The notes under the pieces are model-generated. The model was not told the origin of the DNA, made no database searches, and was given only the letters and a program-made list of their open reading frames with translations. A stretch of DNA of 64,000 nucleotides from Psychromonas sp. MME1 (lineage in GTDB: Bacteria; Pseudomonadota; Gammaproteobacteria; Enterobacterales; Psychromonadaceae): the NCBI RefSeq assembly GCF_041080865.1, contig NZ_CP160906.1:930001-994000 (forward strand), read 5' to 3'. The position numbers and the translations under genes are program-made. The first letter of the stretch is position 1. Each line of letters begins with the position of its first letter. Shown here piece after piece: positions 49,624 through 59,983 of the stretch.

Positions 49624-49666
49624 TGTTAAGGAGTCGTGGAGAGCTAAAAATTGTTATGGTCATTGA

Positions 49667-50692
49667 TTAACTACTTGCACGCTCACAGAGTTTATAGCCA
49701 ACATCTATTTGGGTATTATTATTTACTTCTTTATCTAACAAGCGCTCTAATAATCGCTGAGCCGCTTTTTTTGCCATTTTAGTATAGTCAATGTCGATAC
49801 TCGTCAATGTAGGTACTGATTGACGACTAAGTAACGCTCCATCAAGGGTTGTTATGGCAATATTTTTAGGGACTTTAATGACTCGACGTTGGCATTCAAA
49901 TAATACCCCCATAGCGATATCTTCATTACTACAAATAATAGCATCTAAATTACTCTGTTTTAATAATAACTCTGAGAGTCCTTGAGTACCTAATTGAATA
50001 TTAGCAATATCGTTGGCGATTAAAAAATGGTCTGGGGATAGATAATTATTAAGCATTGCAGACTGCCAGCCTCGTAATTGCTTTTGTAAAAGATTGTGCT
50101 TGCTTTGACAACCAATAAATGCAATGTTTTTATAACCTTTATTAATTAGATATTGAGTCATATCTTTGCTTGCCTGATAGTGGTCAATGCCAATATTCAA
50201 GTCTGATGCAAATTTGTTGATTTCAGTAACTTCCATAATAGTTAGCTGAGCATTTTTTATCATTTTTGTTGACTGCTCACTGTAGTCACTGCCAAAAAGT
50301 ACTACGGCAGAGGGGTTGCTTGCTAGTAGTGTTGACAGCAATTGCTCTTCCTGTACCGTGGAGTGATTACTGTAACCCAGTATTAACTGATGGCCTGCTT
50401 TATTTAATACCTCCTGGAAAGTCGGAATAAATTGAGAACACATTTTATCAACAAATGAGGGGAGAATAACTACGATTGAGTTACTTTTTCCAGATGCGAG
50501 TGCACCTGCCGCTTGATTCGGAATATAGCCCAATTCATCAATTACTTGCTGTATTTTATCTCTTAGTTTACTAGAAACTTGATCGGGCATTCTTAATGCT
50601 CTAGATACAGTCATTGTTCCTACGCCAGCCGACTTTGCTACATCAGCTAATGTGACACGTCCTGTACCGCGACGTTTACGGGGTACTTCCAT
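49667..50692 (-). CDS. LacI/GntR-type transcriptional regulator
   Basis: A 341-residue repressor. The start at 50692 (AGGA 7 bases before) gives MEVPRKRRGTGRVTLADVAK with the LacI HTH (residues 14-35, AGVGTMTVSRAL) and hinge region (LGYIPNQAAGALASGKSNSI). The rest is a periplasmic-binding-protein-like sensor (FIGCQSKHNLLQKQLRGWQSAML, SNEDIAMGVLFECQ). The closest relative I recall is GntR/IdnR. It is divergent from the PTS genes, and the inverted repeat between them is its probable operator. Confidence 0.85.
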   Translation of the reverse strand: MEVPRKRRGTGRVTLADVAKSAGVGTMTVSRALRMPDQVSSKLRDKIQQVIDELGYIPNQAAGALASGKSNSIVVILPSFVDKMCSQFIPTFQEVLNKAGHQLILGYSNHSTVQEEQLLSTLLASNPSAVVLFGSDYSEQSTKMIKNAQLTIMEVTEINKFASDLNIGIDHYQASKDMTQYLINKGYKNIAFIGCQSKHNLLQKQLRGWQSAMLNNYLSPDHFLIANDIANIQLGTQGLSELLLKQSNLDAIICSNEDIAMGVLFECQRRVIKVPKNIAITTLDGALLSRQSVPTLTSIDIDYTKMAKKAAQRLLERLLDKEVNNNTQIDVGYKLCERASS

Positions 50693-50811
50693 AGATAATC
50701 CTGAATATAATTTTAAAACAGCAGAGTTATTCCAATTGTTATTAGAGAATATCATTATAACATTATTAAATCTTACTTTAGCGCCTGTTAATAAAAGTGA
50801 TATCTAAATCA

Positions 50812-50850
50812 CACATTTGATAGCGCTACCAGATAGCGCTATCAAATGTG
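50812..50850. promoter_or_regulatory. 17-bp perfect inverted repeat, likely LacI-family operator
   Basis: CACATTTGATAGCGCTA (50812-50828) and its exact complement (50834-50850) are separated by 5 bases. Each arm carries a GATAGCGCTA half that looks like a LacI-type core, so it may be two overlapping operators. It lies 84 bases before the IIA start and 120 bases before the regulator start. Confidence 0.65.
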
Positions 50851-50865
50851 ACGCGCGTCACTAAT
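50844..50865. promoter_or_regulatory. CRP-like binding site
   Basis: AAATGTGACGCGCGTCACTAAT contains TGTGA-N6-TCAC and agrees with the CRP consensus at most positions. It overlaps the end of the inverted repeat and is centred about 80 bases before the IIA start codon, so repressor and CRP could compete. Confidence 0.6.
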
Positions 50866-50933
50866 TGGTATTTGAAATACGGGTAAAGTAGCACCACTAG
50901 AAAATGACGGCTTAACACTAGGGGAGTAAAACC

Positions 50934-51377
50934 ATGCTTAAAACGTTGCTTACAGAGGATGTCATTAATATTTATGACAGTACAGAAAATTGGCAGGAAG
51001 CCGTTACATTAGGATGCCAACCATTAATTGATAATGGTGCGATTAATCCTAGTTATTTGGATGCTATTTTTCGGACTCATGAAGAAATTGGTCCCTACTA
51101 TGTTGTTGGTCCTGGCATTGCGATGCCACATGCACGGCCTGAAGATGGTGTAAATAAACTATCCTTAAGTTTAACGATTATTAAAAATGGCGTTAAGTTC
51201 AATAATGAAGAAAATGACCCAGTAAAGTTGTTATTGACACTTGCTGCTACAGATAGTGAAAGCCATGTACTTGCTATTCAGCAACTTGTAGAGCTATTTA
51301 TGAATGAAGAACATGTAGAAACTATTTGTAATGCAGATACTGTTGCTGAAATACGCAGCATAATTGAACAATATTAA
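50934..51377 (+). CDS. PTS EIIA component, ascorbate (SgaA/UlaC) type
   Basis: A 147-residue cytoplasmic PTS phosphocarrier of the PtsN/mannitol IIA fold. The site GPGIAMPHARPEDG holds the likely phosphorylated His66. It receives phosphate from HPr and passes it to the IIB protein encoded next. AGGGGAG precedes the ATG. It is the first gene of the three-gene PTS operon. Confidence 0.85.
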   Translation: MLKTLLTEDVINIYDSTENWQEAVTLGCQPLIDNGAINPSYLDAIFRTHEEIGPYYVVGPGIAMPHARPEDGVNKLSLSLTIIKNGVKFNNEENDPVKLLLTLAATDSESHVLAIQQLVELFMNEEHVETICNADTVAEIRSIIEQY

Positions 51378-51442
51378 TTAATCCCATGCCAGAGATGGCG
51401 CATATTTATTAACACTGAATTAAATCAAAAAAGGTATAAATT

Positions 51443-51730
51443 ATGAAAATTATCGTTGTATGTGGAAATGGTCTTGGTACAAGTTTAATGATGGAAATGA
51501 GCATTAAAAGTATTGTTAAAGATCTTGGCGTAAAAGCAGATGTTGACCATGTAGATCTTGGTTCAGCTAAAGGAACGGATTGTGATATTTTTGTTGGTAC
51601 GAAAGATATTGCAGAACAACTTATCGCACAAAAAGTCGAAGGTAAAATTGTTTCTCTGGATAATATGATAGACAAAGTGGCAATGAAAGAACGCATGTCT
51701 GCAGCATTGCAAGAACTTGGCGCATTATAG
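51443..51730 (+). CDS. PTS EIIB component, ascorbate (SgaB/UlaB) type
   Basis: A 95-residue IIB protein with the phosphorylatable Cys7 in VVCGNGLGTSLMM near the N-terminus. A matching region (DVDHVDLGSAKGTDCDIFVGT) completes the fold. The spacing to IIA is 65 bases, and 9 bases separate it from IIC. An AAGG site lies before the ATG. Confidence 0.85.
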   Translation: MKIIVVCGNGLGTSLMMEMSIKSIVKDLGVKADVDHVDLGSAKGTDCDIFVGTKDIAEQLIAQKVEGKIVSLDNMIDKVAMKERMSAALQELGAL

Positions 51731-51739
51731 GAGACCATT

Positions 51740-52996
51740 ATGGAGTTTTTCAACTTTTTAATGAATGATGTGCTATCCGAGCCTGCTATATTAGTTGGCT
51801 TAATTGCACTAATCGGATTAATTGCACAGAAAAAACCTGTTACGGAATGTATTAAAGGTACCGTAAAAACGATAATGGGTTTTGTTATTTTAGGTGCGGG
51901 TGCTGGCCTTGTCGTTAGCTCATTGGGTGATTTTTCTGCAATATTCCAAGAAGCTTTCAACATTCATGGTGTGGTACCTAATAATGAAGCGATTGTCTCG
52001 ATAGCGCAAGAAGCATTCGGTAAAGAGATGGCGATGATAATGTTGTTCGCCATGATTGTTAATATCTTAATTGCACGCTTCACGCCATGGAAATTTATTT
52101 TCTTAACCGGTCATCATACTTTATTCATGTCGATGATGGTTGCTGCTATCTTAGCGAGTGGCGGTATGTCAGGGGTTGCACTTATTGCAACGGGTTCAAT
52201 TATTGTTGGATCATTAATGGTATTTTTCCCTGCCATTGCACATAAATATATGGCTCAAGTGACGGGCTCTGATGATGTGGCTATTGGTCATTTTTCAACC
52301 TGTTCCTATGTGTTAGCGGGTTTCATCGGCAGTAAATTTGGTAATAAAGCCCATTCAACCGAAGATATGGATGTACCTAAGAGTTTATTATTCTTACGTG
52401 ATACACCCGTTGCTATCTCATTCACGATGTTTATTATCTTTATCATTACCTGCCTTTTTGCTGGTGGTGATTATGTGCGTGAAGTCAGTGGTGGCCAACA
52501 TTGGTTCATGTTTTCTTTAATGCAATCAATTAGTTTTGCAGCTGGCGTCTGGGTTATTTTGCAAGGTGTGCGTATGGTTATCTCTGAAATTGTACCGGCG
52601 TTTAAAGGTATTTCAGATAAACTTGTACCCAATGCCATTCCTGCACTTGATTGCCCAGTGGTATTCCCATATGCACCCAATGCGGTTTTAGTTGGTTTCT
52701 TATCTAGCTTTGCGGCAGGGTTATTTGGTATGTTCCTGCTTTATCTAATGGGATTGACCATGATAATTCCAGGTGTTGTGCCTCACTTCTTTGTAGGTGC
52801 AGCGGCAGGGGTATTTGGTAATGCAACTGGTGGACGCCGTGGTGCCATTTTAGGTGGCTTTGCGCAAGGCTTATTAATTACCTTCTTACCTGTATTTTTA
52901 TTGCCAGTATTGGGTGATTTAGGTTTTGCTAACACAACATTTAGTGATGCAGACTTTGGTGTCGTCGGTATTCTATTAGGCATAATAGTTAACTAA
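51740..52996 (+). CDS. PTS EIIC component, ascorbate-family (SgaT/UlaA) type
   Basis: A 418-residue inner-membrane permease with about 10-11 hydrophobic segments, of the ascorbate-galactitol PTS superfamily. Features are EPAILVGLIALIGLIAQKKP near the start, MGFVILGAGAGLVVSSLGDF, NILIARFTPWKFIFLTGHHT, and the C-terminal FFVGAAAGVFGNATGGRRGA. It is shorter than E. coli UlaA (465). The neighbours are beta-glucosidases, not ascorbate-degradation genes, so the true substrate may be a beta-glucoside or disaccharide. AGGAGA precedes the ATG. Confidence 0.85.
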   Translation: MEFFNFLMNDVLSEPAILVGLIALIGLIAQKKPVTECIKGTVKTIMGFVILGAGAGLVVSSLGDFSAIFQEAFNIHGVVPNNEAIVSIAQEAFGKEMAMIMLFAMIVNILIARFTPWKFIFLTGHHTLFMSMMVAAILASGGMSGVALIATGSIIVGSLMVFFPAIAHKYMAQVTGSDDVAIGHFSTCSYVLAGFIGSKFGNKAHSTEDMDVPKSLLFLRDTPVAISFTMFIIFIITCLFAGGDYVREVSGGQHWFMFSLMQSISFAAGVWVILQGVRMVISEIVPAFKGISDKLVPNAIPALDCPVVFPYAPNAVLVGFLSSFAAGLFGMFLLYLMGLTMIIPGVVPHFFVGAAAGVFGNATGGRRGAILGGFAQGLLITFLPVFLLPVLGDLGFANTTFSDADFGVVGILLGIIVN

Positions 52997-53019
52997 GCAA
53001 TACTTATCAGCGTACATAG

Positions 53020-53056
53020 AGCAGACCATTCTTGAAAAAGAGCCGGTCTGCTTTCT
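53020..53056 (+). terminator. Terminator after the PTS operon
   Basis: AGCAGACC and GGTCTGCT form an 8-bp stem with a 17-base loop, 23 bases after the IIC stop. The tail is only moderately T-rich. Confidence 0.6.
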
Positions 53057-53388
53057 TTATGTAAGCAAATTTCACAATATCCCTGTTCGGACTGATGTAA
53101 ATGTAGCGAACTTGTATTACAGGATCTCGACATATTATCCTTAATTACTTTTATTGTTTTGTGTTCTTGATGCTCACGTGGATTTATAAAGCTACTGATA
53201 TTACTCATCGACTGTGCTCGTTATGGCTATCCCTAATTTGTTAGTCTATTAACGCAACTAGCTAATCTTGTAGACATTTAGCTGGCGATAATCTCGGGTA
53301 TCTAGCGTAGGCAATATCGGTTTCAGTAGATAGTTAAGTGGTTGATTTGGTGGGTTATTTTATAATTATCTGAAAGCTGATGCATGTG
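53057..53388. other. Non-coding gap between the PTS operon and the dCache chemoreceptor
   Basis: I see no convincing gene here. A short open frame on the minus strand (53208-52993) has no family match and runs through the PTS terminator. No clear regulatory sites were noticed. Confidence 0.4.
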
Positions 53389-53418
53389 CAAAAAATGCCA
53401 TTCTCGACGAATGGCATT
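53389..53418 (-). terminator. Terminator of the dCache chemoreceptor
   Basis: AATGCCATTC and GAATGGCATT form a 10-bp stem with a 5-base loop. Read on the minus strand, a T run follows. It lies about 20 bases beyond the stop codon. Confidence 0.8.
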
Positions 53419-53437
53419 AGTTTAGCAAGTGATTCAA

Positions 53438-55324
53438 TTAAATGACAAAAAGATTCACTTTGTCGTTAATGACTTTACCGATACCGGATAATTTTTCACT
53501 GGTTTTTACTGTTTCATTGGCAGCCTGATTGGTCACTTCCGTTGCATCTGAAATATTAACGATGTTACGCGCAATTTCTTCAATCACATTAGTCTGCTCT
53601 TCAGATGCCGTTGCGATTTGAATATTCATTTCAGAAATGCGTGATATAGAACTTGAAATACGCACAAGAGATTCACCGGCTTCTCCTGCTTTTTGTACGC
53701 TAATATCACTCGTTTCTCTACTTTGTTTCATCGAATCAACGGCGCGTTTCGCCCCATTTTGTAAGCTGGTAATTTTATTGTTTATTTCTTCAGTGCTCTC
53801 TTGTGTTTTACCAGCAAGGCTGCGGACTTCATCTGCAACGACTGCAAAGCCTCGTCCTTGTTCACCAGCTCGAGCGGCTTCAATTGCCGCATTCAAAGCG
53901 AGAAGATTGGTCTGATCTGCAATACCTTTAATTACCCCTAAGACGGTACTGATATCTTTAACTTCGTGCTCCAACTCGCCAATCACTTGCTCTGCAGTTG
54001 CTAAATTAATGGCTAAACCTTGAATAGAAGAGATTGCTTCATCAACTATTTTATTGCTTAACTGTCCTTCATGATCTGCTTCTTGGGCAGCTTCCGCAGC
54101 ACCCTGTGCATTGAGTGCTATCTCACTGGTTGCGGCTGACATTTCTGATACTGCTGTCGCTACCTGTTCTGTTTCGTGCTTTTGTTTTTCCATCTCTTGA
54201 TGACTTTGAGTCGAAATATTATGCATTTGCTCTGAAATTGTAAGCATTTCATCGGAGTTGTTTTTAAAATCTGTCATCATGTGATGAATATTGGCAACAA
54301 AGGTATTAAAGTACTCCGCTAGTTTACCTATTTCATCGTTACTTGTGATCGCTAAGCGTTTGGTTAGGTCTCCATTTCCTTGGGCAATATCATGCATTGC
54401 AGTTTGTAATGTACGCAGCGGCTTGGTTAATTGAACCATCAGTAAACTTAATAATACAACAGCAATGATAACGGTGATTGGTGGGAGGTATAATGCTAAA
54501 TTACGGATTTTATTTATCGATGAGAAAGCTTGTTCTTTGTTGATTTCAACGGCTAGATACCATTTAAGTGATGGTACGCCTTCAATGGGGAAAAAACCAA
54601 CAAGCAGGGGGCCTGCATCGCTAGAAGCTTCCATTAATTCAGGTTGTATTGATATCTTATCTTTTGTATAAATATCATTAATGTTCTTTTGGATTAACCC
54701 TTTGTTTTGATGTACTAAAATAGTGCCGTCATCAGCAATGAGATAAACATGTCCCATGCCAGAAAAATCAACAAGATCTAAGGTTTGTCTGATAAAGTCT
54801 AGTGATAAATCACTGGCGGCAACACCAACAAAACGACCATTTCTGTTAATGGGAGCCATCGCTGAAAGTAATACATCACCACTGGTTGCATCGACATAAG
54901 GTTTAGTAAATGATGCCGAATTAAGTCGTTTAGCTTGTGTGTACCATGGGCGTATGCGCGGGTCATAATCTGCAGGCAGCGATATATTTTTATCCTCTAA
55001 GACCATAGTGCCGGATTCATTGGCAACGTAAACATGCACAAAATTTGCAGCTTTATTGATCAATGCGAGTTTAGATCTGTCCATTGTCGCACTGATTTCA
55101 TCTGTTTCTTCTGCAACTGTTGATATAGCGAGTAATTTACCGTTTAGCCAATTAGAAATATTGCTTGAAGCGGTATGAGACGTTTCTGTAAGGTTAGCGT
55201 GCAAGTTAGTTTGAGTATGATTCATGACTGTAATATAGTTAATCGAGGCTAAAACGATTAATGCTAAGGCAATAATTGAACTGGCCGCTAATATTATCTT
55301 CCGTGAAAATCCTAAATTTTTCAT
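53438..55324 (-). CDS. Methyl-accepting chemotaxis protein with dCache_1 sensor
   Basis: A 628-residue chemoreceptor. A first membrane helix (about residues 8-32) and a second near 280-300 bound a periplasmic dCache_1 domain with the motif [11 protein letters not shown] followed by [11 protein letters not shown]. This resembles the amino-acid-binding version of dCache_1, so an amino acid is a possible ligand even though the gene sits in a sugar island. HAMP and a signalling domain ([20 protein letters not shown]) follow. The start at 55324 has AGGAA 6 bases upstream. It is divergent from the GH1 gene. Confidence 0.9.
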   Translation of the reverse strand: MKNLGFSRKIILAASSIIALALIVLASINYITVMNHTQTNLHANLTETSHTASSNISNWLNGKLLAISTVAEETDEISATMDRSKLALINKAANFVHVYVANESGTMVLEDKNISLPADYDPRIRPWYTQAKRLNSASFTKPYVDATSGDVLLSAMAPINRNGRFVGVAASDLSLDFIRQTLDLVDFSGMGHVYLIADDGTILVHQNKGLIQKNINDIYTKDKISIQPELMEASSDAGPLLVGFFPIEGVPSLKWYLAVEINKEQAFSSINKIRNLALYLPPITVIIAVVLLSLLMVQLTKPLRTLQTAMHDIAQGNGDLTKRLAITSNDEIGKLAEYFNTFVANIHHMMTDFKNNSDEMLTISEQMHNISTQSHQEMEKQKHETEQVATAVSEMSAATSEIALNAQGAAEAAQEADHEGQLSNKIVDEAISSIQGLAINLATAEQVIGELEHEVKDISTVLGVIKGIADQTNLLALNAAIEAARAGEQGRGFAVVADEVRSLAGKTQESTEEINNKITSLQNGAKRAVDSMKQSRETSDISVQKAGEAGESLVRISSSISRISEMNIQIATASEEQTNVIEEIARNIVNISDATEVTNQAANETVKTSEKLSGIGKVINDKVNLFVI

Positions 55325-55389
55325 GTTGTTCCTAGTGTTTTTATCAATCATTGAGTTTTATGTGTTGTTAAAATAATTGTTATTGAATA

Positions 55390-55410
55390 ATAATCATTTC
55401 ATATGATTAT
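55390..55410. promoter_or_regulatory. Inverted repeat upstream of the GH1 gene
   Basis: ATAATCAT and ATGATTAT are exact complements around a 5-base spacer, in the intergenic region shared by the GH1 gene (start 55473) and the dCache receptor. A transcription-factor site is plausible. The protein cannot be named. Confidence 0.4.
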
Positions 55411-55463
55411 AGCAATCATTTGGTTGTTTGCTGTTTAGCAATCTAGTAACCAAAACTTATTAA

Positions 55464-56873
<1,410 letters not shown>

Positions 56874-56909
56874 TTATCAAAGAAATTTCGGCAATCTTCT
56901 ACCTCTGTT

Positions 56910-56967
56910 ACCTCAAGTTACTTTGTTAAGTGCCAGATCGGCTAACAGAGCTGATGTAACGTGAGGT
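56910..56967. repeat. Hairpin repeat with GTTAC/GTAAC ends, copy 2
   Basis: ACCTCAAGTTAC and GTAACGTGAGGT are complementary at 11 of 12 positions around 34 bases. The inside (TTTGTTAAGTG, GATCGGC, TAACAGAG) resembles the interior of the hairpin at 24768-24834. It lies 37 bases after the GH1 stop. Confidence 0.5.
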
Positions 56968-57036
56968 CATTGTTATTCACTTTTCGAGTAATGGATGATA
57001 GCGAAGCAAGGCAGATGGTATTAAATCGGGGGATAA

Positions 57037-57924
57037 ATGAATATTGCATTAAGGCAATTAAATATATTTAAAATGGTTGCTCAAGAAAAATCAATTACGC
57101 TGGCTGCGCAAAAGCTCTATTTAACAAAACCGGCAGTTAGTATGGCGCTTAGCGAGTTAGAAAAGCAATTAGGTCATCAACTATTTGACCGACATAATAA
57201 TCGTTTGTTGATTAATTCGTTTGGCTTAAAGCTACAACCATTAGCTGACGAACTTCTTACTCGTGCCGATCATATGACGAGTTTATTTGATGAACAATCT
57301 GGTTTAACGGGCCAGTTAAAAATTGGCGCGAGTAATACCATCGGTAATCAATTAGCTCCGTTTATAATTCGAGACTTTCGCTTAGAAACAGAACACCTCA
57401 AGCAAACGCTATTTGTTTCAAATAGTGCTGCTATTTATGAGAAATTAGCTAAATTTGAATTGGATGTCGCCTTGGTAGAGGGGAAAGTTCACGATGATAG
57501 TATTCATATAGAGCCATGGTTATCCGATGAAATGTGCATTGTCTGTGCACCCAATTCCGCATTGAGTAAAACCGTGCTCACAGATATTTCCGATTTAGAT
57601 AATCAGCCGTGGATTTTTCGTGAAGAGGGGTCGGGTACTAAACACTATTTTATGCGCTACTTAGAGCCACATTTAAAAAACTACAAGGTGGCGCTACAAC
57701 TCACAAATACAGAGGTCATTATTAATAGTGTCGCAGCGGGGTTGGGGATTGCTTGTTTATCAAAGTTAGCCGTTATACATGCAGTCAAAGCTAATCGAAT
57801 TAGCATGTTAAATTTGCCGAAAAATCAAATAAGGCAATATTATTTAATACATCATAAAGAAAAATATATCTCCCCGTTATTACAGCGTTTTATTACATTC
57901 AGTCAACATTGGCGGAATTTTTGA
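57037..57924 (+). CDS. LysR family transcriptional regulator
   Basis: A 295-residue regulator. The HTH is at the N-terminus (ITLAAQKLYLTKPAVSMALSELEKQLG, residues 20-46). The C-terminal part is a periplasmic-binding-like ligand domain (LKIGASNTIGNQLAPFII, SVAAGLGIACLSKLAV). It looks closest to the CysB/YeiE-like branch, but no ligand can be assigned. GGGGGATAA precedes the ATG. It may act on the adjacent GH1 gene or the genes beyond. Confidence 0.8.
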   Translation: MNIALRQLNIFKMVAQEKSITLAAQKLYLTKPAVSMALSELEKQLGHQLFDRHNNRLLINSFGLKLQPLADELLTRADHMTSLFDEQSGLTGQLKIGASNTIGNQLAPFIIRDFRLETEHLKQTLFVSNSAAIYEKLAKFELDVALVEGKVHDDSIHIEPWLSDEMCIVCAPNSALSKTVLTDISDLDNQPWIFREEGSGTKHYFMRYLEPHLKNYKVALQLTNTEVIINSVAAGLGIACLSKLAVIHAVKANRISMLNLPKNQIRQYYLIHHKEKYISPLLQRFITFSQHWRNF

Positions 57925-58002
57925 AATTGCTTTTTGCTATTAATGGCAAATTCAATATTTAGGAGTAAATATAAAGCCGTTTATACAAGCAAAATAGCGA
58001 AG

Positions 58003-58881
58003 CTAGATTTGTCTATGGAAGGTTGAGTTGATTTTACTGATGGATGAATTTTCATAGAGAGTGTGGATCTGTTGAATACGGTGTTGCACTGTTTGGTCAG
58101 TATCATGTTCTTTTTGTAACGATTGTTCACCAGCAAAGTGCTCTGGTCGTGAGTAGCCAGAGTGGCTGGATGCTGCTCCCTTTATATCATCACTTTTCTG
58201 ATTTTCTTGTAATATATCATTTCTTGCCTGTGCCGCCATTTGGTCTGCTTTGGCTGCTATCCGTTTATCTTGTCCTGATGGTTCTGCGGGCGCTAAAGCC
58301 GCTGCTTTTATTTGTTGTGCTTTACGTAAAGTTGCCTCTGGATCATTGGCAATGGCAGAGGTGTCAATGGAAACCTTGCCAGCAACGGCATATTTTACCC
58401 CATCAGGTCCAGTCTGATAGGTATAGCTGGGGGCTCCAGCATATTGCCCTCCTACTGAAGAATGCGCTCTTTCATGAATTTCGACTTCAGTATCGCGCAT
58501 TTTTAATGAGCTGATTTCCTTCAATTCAGCATCGCTATATTGCTCCTGCCTACTATTTGTCGTACGCGGTGTTTCAGGATCTGATTGCTTATCTTTTGGC
58601 ACAATGGTTTGATCGCCATCTTGCACTACGGGCTCTTCACCTTGTTGCTTTGTTTCATTGGGATTTAATGATGGAGAGGCAATACCATCAGCCTGTTTAT
58701 TTATTGGCCTTTGGTAAGTGGGGGGGGCAATGTTACTTTGTGTCGCATCCGTTACCGTACTAATTGACACTGTGGTGTGGGCATTTAAATTAACCGCTTC
58801 CGGCGTTTTTTCCGAACGGCTTGGTGCAAGGGGAGCGCCGTTCGCAAAGGGTAATGAAATAGTCGTTAAACTGATATTCAT
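58003..58881 (-). CDS. SprA-related putative metalloprotease
   Basis: A 292-residue protein with a long low-complexity N-terminus rich in Pro, Gln, Asp and Thr (about residues 20-118), then a conserved core. That core holds HERAH (residues 136-140, an HExxH zinc-site pattern) followed by SSVGGQYAGAPSYTYQTGPDGVKYAVAG, typical of the SprA-related family. Its function is not established. No signal peptide or clear Shine-Dalgarno is seen, and translation may be coupled to the small gene that ends 11 bases upstream. Confidence 0.75.
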   Translation of the reverse strand: MNISLTTISLPFANGAPLAPSRSEKTPEAVNLNAHTTVSISTVTDATQSNIAPPTYQRPINKQADGIASPSLNPNETKQQGEEPVVQDGDQTIVPKDKQSDPETPRTTNSRQEQYSDAELKEISSLKMRDTEVEIHERAHSSVGGQYAGAPSYTYQTGPDGVKYAVAGKVSIDTSAIANDPEATLRKAQQIKAAALAPAEPSGQDKRIAAKADQMAAQARNDILQENQKSDDIKGAASSHSGYSRPEHFAGEQSLQKEHDTDQTVQHRIQQIHTLYENSSISKINSTFHRQI

Positions 58882-58892
58882 AGCAGCGACTG

Positions 58893-59171
58893 CTAAACTC
58901 GAACATCAATCAAACTGCCCACCGCTTCATCGGCAGTCACTTGATGGCCTGATGAAGATGAAAGGGATTGATATTCTGAAACACGTGCATTAACCTTATC
59001 TTTATTAACCTCAGTACTTTTTTGTACTGGCTGCTCGGTGGTTATTTTATCGACGCTTTGCGCTTGCTTTTGAGTTTCAGTAGCAAGTTGTTGCTGTTTT
59101 GAATCATAGGGATCATTTCGTTGTAAGGTGACTGGTTGCTTGATAACATTTGCTGTGCCGGAAATGTCCAT
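58893..59171 (-). CDS. Small polar protein before the SprA-related gene
   Basis: I do not recognise this 92-residue protein. It is rich in Gln, Lys, Thr and Ser (KQQQLATETQKQAQSVDK), probably disordered, with a more ordered end GHQVTADEAVGSLIDVRV. The ATG at 59171 lies 8 bases from GAGG. An ATG at 59177 is too close. Its stop lies 11 bases before the SprA-related start, so the two are probably cotranscribed and coupled. Confidence 0.6.
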   Translation of the reverse strand: MDISGTANVIKQPVTLQRNDPYDSKQQQLATETQKQAQSVDKITTEQPVQKSTEVNKDKVNARVSEYQSLSSSSGHQVTADEAVGSLIDVRV

Positions 59172-59294
59172 TGTCATAGCCTCAATTAATACAGATAGGG
59201 TAATTATGGTACATTAATGGATAAATTTCTATCTTAATTGTATATAAATTAAACTAACTAATTAGTGATTGCATTTGTGAGCTGGTTAGGCGTT

Positions 59295-59932
59295 TTACCT
59301 GTTTTTTTTCAAATCCAGCTGTTCTGTTGCTAAGTGGATAATTACCTTAGCTACATCAGTGGCATCAATCGGTTTATAATTTTGCAATGAACCTAGCATG
59401 CATGGGCTAATCACTTGCATAACACATTGTAGTACTCTTTCATCCATTCTAGGGTCATCACGTGGCCCAGCTAAGGGACCTGGTTGGAGAAATGTAATTG
59501 TTTTAAAAGTGAGTTGCTGTAGCCTCATTTCCATCTCCCCTTTACAACGAAGGTAATGAGAAACCCCTTTAGGGGAGGCGCCCAAGCATGATATGACAAT
59601 AATATGCTCTACACCTAATGTGAGCATATCCTTTGCGACCTTAATCACGAGCTCTACATCGATAGCGTGTAACTGCTTTTTACTACCCGCTTTTTTGATG
59701 GTTGTGCCTAGTGCGATCACCGCAACTATTGGAAATTTTGGGGATCTATAAAACTAGGAATATCTAATTTTTCATCTAACCACTGGGTTAATTTAGCGGC
59801 TTTTATTGTAATTGGGCGTCGCGAAAGCGAATAGACATGGGTTATTTTTTCGCACTGTAATGCTGCCTCTAATGTTGATTTTCCCACTAAACCAGTTGCA
59901 CCAGCGATGATCATTTCTATCGGTTGCGACAT
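59295..59932 (-). pseudogene. NAD(P)-binding SDR-like oxidoreductase, frameshifted
   Basis: The N-terminal frame (from 59932) reads MSQPIEMIIAGATGLVGKST, with a Rossmann glycine motif, and SLSRRPI. It ends at a TAG after DPQNFQ. After a one-base deletion near 59726-59745 the other frame continues VAVIALGTTIKKAGSKKQLHAID, YLRCKGEMEMRL and ITFLQPGPLAG. This order matches atypical short-chain reductases (NmrA/HTATIP2-like). GAGGGA lies before the ATG. The lesion lies beside an AAAATTT run. Confidence 0.75.
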
Positions 59933-59983
59933 ATTTTCCCTCAGCGTTAATTAAGGTTGTTGCTAATATTTTCTGCCAATATA

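Noticed and set aside
50796-50811. A possible second CRP site (GTGATATCTAAATCAC) before the inverted repeat
   Set aside because: The spacer between the half sites is 8 bases rather than the 6 required, so the match is poor.
52993-53208. A 71-codon open frame on the minus strand after the PTS operon
   Set aside because: No family similarity, no good ribosome-binding site, and it runs through the likely terminator of the PTS operon.
58044-58514. A 156-codon frame antisense to the SprA-related gene
   Set aside because: The opposite strand has the HExxH family core, and this frame shows no recognisable motif.
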